Assembly: GCA_002382525.1 (NCBI GenBank)
Contig: DFYA01000301.1
Location: forward strand, 1 to 5,267
DNA: 5,267 nucleotides
From: Opitutaceae bacterium UBA4094
Lineage (GTDB): Bacteria; Verrucomicrobiota; Verrucomicrobiia; Opitutales; Opitutaceae
Direction of reading: 5' to 3'
Shown here piece after piece: positions 1 through 5,267 of this stretch. The translations under genes were made by a program, and so were the position numbers. The notes under the pieces are model-generated. The model saw only the letters and a list, made by a program, of their open reading frames with translations. It was not told where the DNA came from and did no database searches. The stretch's first letter is position 1. Every line of letters begins with the position of its first letter.

Positions 1-893
1 GCGAGGACGCCGATGACCTCGTTTTCGTAGAGAACGGGCGCGGCGAGCAAGGAGCGCAGAGACGGGTCGCGCGGGAGATCGACGACGTCGATGAACTCGG
101 GCGATTGGATGTTGAGGTATTCGATCTGGCGGCGCGTGTGGATTGCGGAGGACACCAAGCAGGAGGCGACGGGGAGGTCCGGGTCGGGCAGGGGGATTAT
201 CGAGGCGTTGGTGAGCGAGATAAGCCGCAGCGTTTGCCGTGGGGAGTCGTAGAGGTAGAAGGCGCAGGCGCGGGTGTTGGTGATGATGCGGGCGTCGCGC
301 GTGATCGTGTCGAACAGCTCTTGTTGTTCGAGTTTGCCGACGAGGGACTGGCCGATGGTGATGAGAGATTCGAGCTGGCGGGCTTTGCCACTGAGGTGGC
401 GCAGTTGCCAGAGGCGTTGCATGACGGCGGTGGCCTCTTCGCAGATGCGCAGGAGGAGCGCGAGGTCGGTGTCGTCGAAGCCGTTGAAGCGGTCGCTGTC
501 GAGGTTGACGACCCCGAGGATTTGTCCGCTGGCCTCGACCATGGGGGCGGCCATTTCGCTGCGGACTTCTTTGCGGATGGAAATGTAGCGAGAGTCGGCG
601 GTGACGTCGGTGACGAGCTGGGGGCGTCCGTGGAAGGCTACCCAGCCAGTGATGCCCTGGCCGAGGCGGAGGCTGATGTCGTCGGCGGTGCTGAAGAGGC
701 CTTGGTGGACGTCGATCTCGAGTTTGCCGGTGTCGGGGTTGAGGAGCGAGACGGAGCCGGAGGACGCGTTGAGTGTCTCGATCGCGATCGCGAGGATCGT
801 CTGCAGGGCCTCGTGTGGATCGTCGATGCGACCGGCGAGACTGCTGATGCGATAAAGCGCGCGATCGGCGCGCGGATCGGGTGCGGCTTCCAT
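1..893 (-). CDS. GAF-domain signalling protein, N-terminal part (cut by window edge)
   Basis: The frame is open from an ATG at 893 to the left edge: 297 codons with no stop, and the C-terminus is missing. Residues about 28-160 form a first GAF domain, with the typical pattern of a Gly-rich turn (LGQGITGWVAFHGRP, 77-91), then VTDVTADSRY (96-103) and an APM...ILGVVNLDS core (116-133). Residues about 155-190 (LWQLRHLSGKARQLESL and on) look like a helical linker. A second GAF domain starts near 188 and is cut after SLLAAPVLYENEVIGVL (281-297). GAF domains bind small ligands or cofactors, or act as dimerising sensor modules. No transmembrane segment or signal peptide is visible, so the protein is probably cytoplasmic. 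The effector domain (histidine kinase, GGDEF, PP2C or none) lies outside the window, so I assign no function. The ATG is supported by a weak AGG at 900-902, six bases upstream, and by the GAF domain beginning soon after it. It lies downstream of glnD on the same strand. Confidence 0.85.
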   Translation of the reverse strand, partial: MEAAPDPRADRALYRISSLAGRIDDPHEALQTILAIAIETLNASSGSVSLLNPDTGKLEIDVHQGLFSTADDISLRLGQGITGWVAFHGRPQLVTDVTADSRYISIRKEVRSEMAAPMVEASGQILGVVNLDSDRFNGFDDTDLALLLRICEEATAVMQRLWQLRHLSGKARQLESLITIGQSLVGKLEQQELFDTITRDARIITNTRACAFYLYDSPRQTLRLISLTNASIIPLPDPDLPVASCLVSSAIHTRRQIEYLNIQSPEFIDVVDLPRDPSLRSLLAAPVLYENEVIGVL

Positions 894-905
894 GGATTGC
901 CTGGG

Positions 906-933
906 ACTATCGCGGGAGGCGCGCGGCGGGCAA
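906..933 (-). promoter_or_regulatory. Weak candidate promoter for the GAF gene
   Basis: On the minus strand, TTGCCC (928-933, four of six matches to the -35 consensus) is separated by 16 bases from GATAGT (906-911, four of six matches to the -10 consensus). The -10 would sit 12 bases before the ATG, giving a very short leader that would still contain the AGG at 900-902. Both hexamers are imperfect and the surroundings are GC-rich, so this could be chance. If it is real, the GAF gene has its own promoter and need not be transcribed through the hairpin downstream of glnD. Confidence 0.22.
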
Positions 934-952
934 ACTCAGATCGCGGTGCGCA

Positions 953-972
953 GGGGAACCGGGGGCGGGGGG
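953..972 (+). other. G-rich tract in the glnD/GAF intergenic gap
   Basis: Runs of 4, 5 and 6 G (953-956, 961-965, 967-972) lie within 20 bases on the plus strand, separated by AACC and a single C. The RNA made from the minus-strand genes would be C-rich here, so any quadruplex would form in the non-transcribed DNA strand rather than in the message. There are three G runs rather than the usual four, so a classical quadruplex would need the last run to be split. The tract abuts the inverted-repeat element on its left side. Confidence 0.4.
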
Positions 973-977
973 CTTTT

Positions 978-1039
978 GTGGGAAGCGAGCTTGCTCGCGA
1001 TTCGAGAGACGAACGATCTCGAGCAAGCTCGCTTCCCAC
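978..1039. repeat. REP-like doublet: two perfect 20-bp inverted arms (REPIN/BIME type)
   Basis: The left arm GTGGGAAGCGAGCTTGCTCG (978-997) is the exact reverse complement of the right arm at 1020-1039, with a 22-bp spacer between them. Each arm is itself palindromic. GCGAGC-TT-GCTCGC at 985-998 gives a 6-bp mini-hairpin, and CGAGC-AA-GCTCG at 1020-1031 gives 5 bp, because one outer pair is lost in the right copy. This two-level symmetry, the extragenic position and the wording of the arm resemble the REP elements well known in Pseudomonas, which are mobilised in trans by RAYT (Y1) transposases as inverted pairs. The element starts 15 bp past the glnD stop. In glnD RNA it would fold into a 20-bp stem that could protect the 3' end or slow readthrough. 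On the minus strand the stem is followed by AAAA and not by a U tract, so it is not a standard intrinsic terminator. Membership of a genome-wide repeat family is inferred and cannot be shown from this window. Confidence 0.75.
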
Positions 1040-1054
1040 GACGGACGGGGCGGC

Positions 1055-3940
1055 TCAGACGGCGGCGGCGTCGGCGTCCGCAGGCGTGATGATGAGCGAT
1101 AAGGCGTCACGCAGGCCGTGCAGGCGCGTGTTGTCCTCGGCGGTGTCGGGCGAGGCGTTTTCGATGTAGAACGTGTCGATCGCGATACCGCGTTCGGTGC
1201 CGATGCGGGCAAAGGTGATGTCGAAGCCGTGGTCGCTGATGGTTTTTGCGAGGCGGAAGAGGAGGCCGATTTCGTCGCGGGCCTGCACCTCGACGATGGT
1301 GCGCTGCATGGAGAGTTCGTGGTAAACGTCCACCGTCGGCGGGAAGGAGGCGTGGATCATTTCTCCGGCGTTGGATTGAGCGTAGCGCGGCGGGGCGAGC
1401 TTGCGGGCCTGCGCAACGATGTCCGGGTAGAGGTCTTTGTTGGAGACGAGCGCTTCCTCGACGGTGCGGGCGAAGGCTTCCTGGGCTTTGACGCTTTGCA
1501 CGATGCCGCGGCCGGGTTCGACAACGTAGAAGGTGTCGATGGCGATGTGGTCGGAGCGCGAGATGGCTTTGGCGCCGAGGATGGAGAGGCCGGCGACGCT
1601 GAACGCGCCGGCGAGTTTGTAGAAGAGTCCGGCGCGGTCCCACGTGACGATGTTGACGACGGTGAGGGAGCGGTTGAGGTCGTCCTTCCACTCGATGATG
1701 GGGCGGAGCGTGCCCACGGAGTCGGCCTGAGTGATGGATTTCAGCAGGCGGTTGACCATGCTGATGTGCAGAGAAATTTCCGCGGGGTCGGTGTGGATGA
1801 AGTAGCGCTCGGGAAGGAGATTAAAGTGCGCGGTGATCTCGTCCGGGCTGATGCCGGGAATGGTTTTCGAAACTAGGTCCTGGTAGGTCATTTGCAGGCG
1901 TTGCGAGTTGCGGGTAACGAGGGCAGCGCCGTGGATCAGTTGATCGAGGGTAGCGCGGAAGAGGCCGGTGTGGAGGGCGTCTTTGTAGCCGTTCCAGAGA
2001 CCCGCGGCGGTGCCGCGCGCATCGCAAAACGTGTGGACATACAAGTGCCGGAGTTGGTCGGCATCGGGCACGAGTTCGGCGAAAGCGGCGGCGGTATTGG
2101 GATCATCTACATCCCGCTTCTGCCAAAAGCGTGCCATGATCAGATGATTTTTTATGACAAAGAGAACAATCTCGGCGTTGTCATGGCTCACGTTGAGCCG
2201 CTTGAGGATCGGGCGGGCGATCTCGACGCCGCTCTCGGCGTGGCCTTGGATGCCGCGCGCCTTGCCGATGTCGTGGAGCAGCAAGATTAAATAGAGCAGC
2301 GCGGGCTCCGGCGTTTCGTGGAGGGCCTCGCGGTATTTGAGCGTGATGGGCTCCGCCTCGGTGAAGACATGGTCGAGTTCCCGGATGGAGTTGAGCGTGT
2401 GAATATCCGCCGTGTAGCGGTGGTAATATTCGTGCTGAACCAGACAGGTGAGCCCGTCGAATTCGGGGATAAAGCGGCCGAGCACGCCGAGTTCGTGCAT
2501 GAGCGCGAGGGTGGGGTGGACGTTGCCCGCCTCGTCGAGAATGGCTTTGAAACTGGTGTTGGCGTCGGCCGACTCGGACACCCGCCGCGTGATGAGCGGG
2601 ATGGATTCGCGCACGAGCGTCTGGAGGTTGAAGTCCATCTGCGCGTCGAGGCTTTGGCAGTGGCGGAAAACGCGGATGAGGCGCGCAGGATCTTGGCGGA
2701 AGATCGCATCGGACTCGGCGCTCAGCTCGCGGTTGCGCAGGACGAAACCGTCGATGCGTTTGACGCGTTCGTAACGACGGGCGCGCACGACATCGCGAAA
2801 CGAGATGAATCGGCTGGGCTTTTCCAGGGTCAGCGCGAGGCGGCTTTCGACCAGTTTTGAGATGCGGAAAACCGTCTGCGCGGAGCGGTAGTAGTCGCGC
2901 ATGAACTGCTCGACGCGGCCGAGGATGTCGCGGTTGCTGTAACCGAGCCCGAGGGCGATGCGCGGTTGGGCTTCGAGATCGAGCACGTCGGTCGGGCGTT
3001 TTTTTTGAAAATGAAGCTCGTTGCGCACGCGGTGCAGGAACTCGTAGGCGCGCTGGAAATCGCGGAGTTCGTTGCGACGAAGGTAGTTTTGGTCGGCGAG
3101 CTCCTTCATCTGGCTGATGCCGAGCTTCACGCGGGCCATCCAGAGCGCGTTTTGATAATCGCGCAGGCCGCCGACGCCGCTTTTGACGTCGGGCTCTTGC
3201 AGGAACACCGAGTCGCCGTATTTGGCTCGGCGCGTGCGTTGATCTTCTAGGCGTGCGGCGATGTAGCCTTTCGGGTCCTCGACGGTGTAGTAGGCCTTGT
3301 AGGTCGCGGCCAGGCTGTCAAAGAGCGTGGACGACCCGGCGACCAGACGCGCCTCCAGCAACGCGGTTTTACTCTGGATGTCCTTACGCGCCTCGACGAA
3401 TACCTCGTCGATGGTGCGCGTGGAGTGGCCGACCTTCAGACCGCAATCCCAGAGGATATAGAGTATCTCGTTAGTCAGGTGCTCCTGTAGCGGTTTTACC
3501 GCCGCCTCTTTCATCTTCGATGGGAAGAGGAACATGATGTCGATGTCGCTGTGCGGGCTCAGCTCGGAGCGTCCGTAGCCCCCGAGTGCGATTAGGGACA
3601 CCGGCGTGAACAGTTTTCCGTTTTTCCGCTCAAACGAGGCGATGGCGTAGTTGAAAAGATGCGACAACATCACGTCGATCATCGCGCTGCGGGCGCGGGT
3701 GATCATAAGCCCGGATTCACCGGCGTCGTGGCGCATGCGGATCATTGCGCTTTCTAGGCGTAAGAACGTTTTGCAGGCCGAGAGACGCTTGGCGGTGGGG
3801 ACTTCGCCGACGAAATTGAGGCGCTCGAGGGCGTGTTTTTGGATGCGACCGGTCACGATGGGTAAGAAGATGAGAATCAGTGGTGGCGCGCGAAATTGGC
3901 AAGCAACGCGTGCGCGTCGGCCCTGCAACGATTGTGCCAT
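1055..3940 (-). CDS. glnD: Bifunctional [protein-PII] uridylyltransferase / uridylyl-removing enzyme
   Basis: GlnD senses glutamine. It adds UMP to PII proteins (GlnB/GlnK) when glutamine is low and removes it when glutamine is high, so controlling glutamine synthetase and nitrogen-regulated transcription. It acts in the cytoplasm. Numbering from the ATG at 3940 (961 aa), the nucleotidyltransferase motif GGYGRSELSPHSDID (120-134) is intact, with D132 and D134 as metal ligands. A PII-uridylyltransferase helical region follows (about 155-365). The HD hydrolase domain shows HEYYHRYTADIH (503-514), HDIGK (H556, D557), H567 and H599. Two ACT domains occupy about 762-840 and 880-955, each containing the phrase AIDTFY; these bind glutamine in the family. 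E. coli GlnD is about 890 aa. The first 28 residues (basic, then LILIFLPI) do not look like GlnD. The GTG at 3854-3856, which begins V-TGRIQKHALERL and gives 933 aa, is a serious alternative start. Neither start has a good Shine-Dalgarno. No frameshift or missing catalytic residue was seen. glnB, glnK and glnA are not in the window. Confidence 0.96.
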   Translation of the reverse strand: MAQSLQGRRARVACQFRAPPLILIFLPIVTGRIQKHALERLNFVGEVPTAKRLSACKTFLRLESAMIRMRHDAGESGLMITRARSAMIDVMLSHLFNYAIASFERKNGKLFTPVSLIALGGYGRSELSPHSDIDIMFLFPSKMKEAAVKPLQEHLTNEILYILWDCGLKVGHSTRTIDEVFVEARKDIQSKTALLEARLVAGSSTLFDSLAATYKAYYTVEDPKGYIAARLEDQRTRRAKYGDSVFLQEPDVKSGVGGLRDYQNALWMARVKLGISQMKELADQNYLRRNELRDFQRAYEFLHRVRNELHFQKKRPTDVLDLEAQPRIALGLGYSNRDILGRVEQFMRDYYRSAQTVFRISKLVESRLALTLEKPSRFISFRDVVRARRYERVKRIDGFVLRNRELSAESDAIFRQDPARLIRVFRHCQSLDAQMDFNLQTLVRESIPLITRRVSESADANTSFKAILDEAGNVHPTLALMHELGVLGRFIPEFDGLTCLVQHEYYHRYTADIHTLNSIRELDHVFTEAEPITLKYREALHETPEPALLYLILLLHDIGKARGIQGHAESGVEIARPILKRLNVSHDNAEIVLFVIKNHLIMARFWQKRDVDDPNTAAAFAELVPDADQLRHLYVHTFCDARGTAAGLWNGYKDALHTGLFRATLDQLIHGAALVTRNSQRLQMTYQDLVSKTIPGISPDEITAHFNLLPERYFIHTDPAEISLHISMVNRLLKSITQADSVGTLRPIIEWKDDLNRSLTVVNIVTWDRAGLFYKLAGAFSVAGLSILGAKAISRSDHIAIDTFYVVEPGRGIVQSVKAQEAFARTVEEALVSNKDLYPDIVAQARKLAPPRYAQSNAGEMIHASFPPTVDVYHELSMQRTIVEVQARDEIGLLFRLAKTISDHGFDITFARIGTERGIAIDTFYIENASPDTAEDNTRLHGLRDALSLIITPADADAAAV

Positions 3941-4008
3941 TTAACGCGTAATTCCGGCGCTTGCCAGCCGGGGCGGGGACCGGTTGGCTGGCCGGCTTAA
4001 TTTTCACC
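3941..4008. promoter_or_regulatory. Divergent glnD-valS intergenic region
   Basis: These 68 bp (152 bp if glnD starts at the GTG at 3856) must hold the start signals of valS and probably part of those of glnD. I see no convincing promoter pair. For valS, TTGCCA (3961-3966) matches the -35 consensus at five of six positions but has no -10 at a suitable distance. CTTAAT (3996-4001) is the only AT-rich hexamer near the valS ATG. For glnD, CTGGCA and GTTAAA on the minus strand, 16 bases apart, are weak. No purine-rich Shine-Dalgarno precedes the valS ATG; the preceding bases are TTAATTTTCACC. No T-box-like leader is present: the space is far too short. Confidence 0.5.
3963..3992. repeat. GC-rich inverted repeat upstream of valS
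   Basis: GCCAGCC (3963-3969) is the exact reverse complement of GGCTGGC (3986-3992), with 16 bases between them. Two further G-T pairs could extend the stem inward in RNA. Two six-base palindromes lie inside or against it: ACCGGT (3979-3984) and GCCGGC (3991-3996). It could be a protein-binding site shared by the divergent genes or a leader hairpin, but a seven-base match in GC-rich sequence can also arise by chance. Confidence 0.35.
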
Positions 4009-5267
4009 ATGGCCGAGATCACCAAGAGCTACGAAGCACGCGACGTTGAATCGAAATGGTATGCCGCCTGGCAGGAAGCCCAGTGCTTCGCCGGCCGCGC
4101 CGCCCCGGGGCAGGAGACCTACTCGATCGTCATCCCGCCGCCCAACGTCACCGGCATCCTGCACATGGGCCATGTGCTCAACAACACCCTCCAAGACGCC
4201 CTCATCCGCCGCGCCCGCCTCGAAGGCAAGGCCGCCTGCTGGATACCCGGCACCGACCACGCGGGCATCGCCACGCAGACGATGGTCGAGAAGCACCTCA
4301 AAAAGACCGAGGGCAAGGGCCGCCGCGATCTCGGCCGCGAGGAGTTCCTGAAACGCGTCTGGTCATGGCGCGACGAGAAGGGTGACAAGATACTCCAGCA
4401 GCTCCGCGAACTCGGCTGCTCCTGCGATTGGGATCGCACGCACTTCACGATGGACCCCGGCTACTCGCGCGCCGTGCTCACCTCGTTTGTGAAGCTCTTT
4501 GACCAAGGCCACATCTACCGCGGCAAACGCATGGTCAACTGGTGCCCGGTTTCGCTCACCGCGCTTTCCGACGAAGAGGTCGAGATGCGCCCGACGAAGG
4601 GCCACATCTTCCGCCTGCGCTACGAACTCGTCGAGCCGTCCACCACCAAGGATGCCGAAGGCAACGTGATCCCGCTCACGCACCTCATCCTCGAAACCAC
4701 GCGCCCCGAAACCATCGCCGCCGACGTCGCCGTCGCCGTGCATCCGGACGACGAGCGTTACAAGCACCTCGTCGGGAAGAAAGTGTGGCGTCCGCTCGGT
4801 GAGCGCGTGCAGATCCCGATCATCGCCGACGGCGCGGTCGATCCGGCCTTCGCCGCCGGTGCGCTCAAGGTCACGCCCGCCCACGACAAAGTGGACTTCG
4901 AGATCGGCCTCCGCCACCAGCTCCCGATCATCGACGCGCTTAACGCCGACGGCACGCTCAACGAATTCGCCGGCCCCGAACTCGCCGGCATGGAGCGTTT
5001 CGCCGGACGCAAAAAAGCCGCCGAGATCCTCGAAGCGAGTGGCGCCCTCATTGAAGCGAAGCCCTACGAAAACAACGTCGGTTATTCGCAACGCGCCGGC
5101 GTGCCCATTGAACCGCGCCTCACGCAGCAGTGGTGGTTGCGTTATCCGCGCGTCGAAGAAGCCAAGCAAGTCGTGCGCGACGGTTTGATCCAGATGCACC
5201 CGGAGCGTTGGACGAAGGTCTACCTCAACTGGCTCGATAACATCCAGGACTGGTGCATCAGCCGCCA
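4009..5267 (+). CDS. valS: Valine--tRNA ligase, N-terminal part (cut by window edge)
   Basis: This class I aminoacyl-tRNA synthetase joins valine to tRNA-Val in the cytoplasm. The frame runs from the ATG at 4009 to the right edge: 419 codons plus two bases, a little under half of a typical ValS of about 900 aa. The HIGH-type motif is HMGH at 52-55, within PPPNVTGILHMGH. GTDHAGIATQ (81-90) completes the first part of the catalytic fold. NWCP (177-180) and LSDEEVE (186-192) lead into the inserted CP1 editing domain, which hydrolyses wrongly made Thr-tRNA-Val. Editing landmarks are TTRPET (230-235) and KVTPAHDKVDFE (287-298). K287, T289, D293 and D296 line up with the editing-site residues known from Thermus ValRS. 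LTQQWWLRYP (371-380) and NWLDNIQDWCISR mark the return to the catalytic core. The KMSKS motif, the anticodon-binding domain and the C-terminal coiled coil lie outside. It is divergent from glnD, with a stop (TAA at 3949-3951) upstream in frame and no Shine-Dalgarno. Confidence 0.97.
   Translation, partial: MAEITKSYEARDVESKWYAAWQEAQCFAGRAAPGQETYSIVIPPPNVTGILHMGHVLNNTLQDALIRRARLEGKAACWIPGTDHAGIATQTMVEKHLKKTEGKGRRDLGREEFLKRVWSWRDEKGDKILQQLRELGCSCDWDRTHFTMDPGYSRAVLTSFVKLFDQGHIYRGKRMVNWCPVSLTALSDEEVEMRPTKGHIFRLRYELVEPSTTKDAEGNVIPLTHLILETTRPETIAADVAVAVHPDDERYKHLVGKKVWRPLGERVQIPIIADGAVDPAFAAGALKVTPAHDKVDFEIGLRHQLPIIDALNADGTLNEFAGPELAGMERFAGRKKAAEILEASGALIEAKPYENNVGYSQRAGVPIEPRLTQQWWLRYPRVEEAKQVVRDGLIQMHPERWTKVYLNWLDNIQDWCISR

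Noticed and set aside
784..791. GCGATCGC octamer, the cyanobacterial HIP1 sequence
   Set aside because: I saw only this one copy, inside GAF coding sequence, and the rest of the window does not look cyanobacterial. Chance is expected at this GC content.
978..1039. Intrinsic (rho-independent) terminator for glnD
   Set aside because: The stem is strong, but in the minus-strand transcript it is followed by ACAAAAGCC and not by a run of U. The nested palindromes fit a REP-type element better.
105..1169. A 354-codon open frame on the plus strand across the GAF gene, the gap and the end of glnD
   Set aside because: It lies antisense to a clear GAF protein and to the second ACT domain of GlnD, and its translation is low-complexity (rich in A, G, E, D, V), as expected for the shadow frame of GC-rich genes. 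It also runs through the repeat element.
1118..1876. A 252-codon open frame on the plus strand opposite the ACT region of glnD
   Set aside because: It mirrors the glnD codons and shows no domain of its own, so it is a shadow frame.
3941..4008. T-box or other amino-acid-responsive leader upstream of valS
   Set aside because: The gap is only 68 bp (at most 152 bp) and shows no T-box sequence, specifier stem or terminator/antiterminator pair.
4540..4566. Possible loss of a zinc-binding cysteine in ValS (NWCPVSLT instead of CPxC)
   Set aside because: ValS proteins vary widely here, and many functional enzymes lack the second cysteine. It is not evidence of a defect.
4363..5199. A 278-codon open frame on the minus strand opposite valS
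   Set aside because: It is fully antisense to well-conserved ValS editing-domain sequence and has no recognisable motif. It is explained by codon bias on the opposite strand.

Overview
The window looks like an ordinary chromosomal segment from a high-GC Gram-negative bacterium. The GlnD and valyl-tRNA synthetase sequences remind me most of Verrucomicrobiota, in particular Opitutaceae. That placement comes from recognising sequence style (for example the GlnD stretches around residues 303-350 and the ValS editing-domain wording), not from a search, so it is tentative. Coding sequence is dense and strongly favours G/C at third positions. I found no transposase, integrase, phage gene, CRISPR array, tRNA or rRNA.

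Layout, left to right. (1) Positions 1-893, minus strand: the N-terminal 297 codons of a multi-GAF-domain signalling protein, cut by the left edge, so its output domain is not visible. (2) Positions 894-1054: a 161-bp non-coding gap. It holds a weak candidate promoter for the GAF gene, a G-rich tract, and a striking 62-bp element made of two perfect 20-bp inverted arms that resembles a REP doublet (REPIN/BIME type). (3) Positions 1055-3940, minus strand: a complete glnD, the bifunctional uridylyltransferase/uridylyl-removing enzyme of PII signalling, with nucleotidyltransferase, HD and two ACT domains all intact. Its true start may be a GTG at 3856 rather than the ATG at 3940. (4) Positions 3941-4008: a short divergent intergenic region with a GC-rich inverted repeat. 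(5) Positions 4009 to the right edge, plus strand: the first 419 codons of valS, covering the HIGH motif and the CP1 editing domain.

GlnD is the cell's glutamine sensor: it uridylylates PII proteins when glutamine is low and removes UMP when it is high. ValS charges tRNA-Val and is a housekeeping gene. They are transcribed divergently, and nothing in the sequence shows that they are functionally coupled. The GAF gene lies downstream of glnD on the same strand and could be co-transcribed, but the 161-bp gap with its large hairpin argues for at least partial separation.

I did not find a convincing undescribed system here. The observations most worth following up are the REP-like doublet after glnD, the uncertain glnD start, and the unidentified output domain of the GAF protein.
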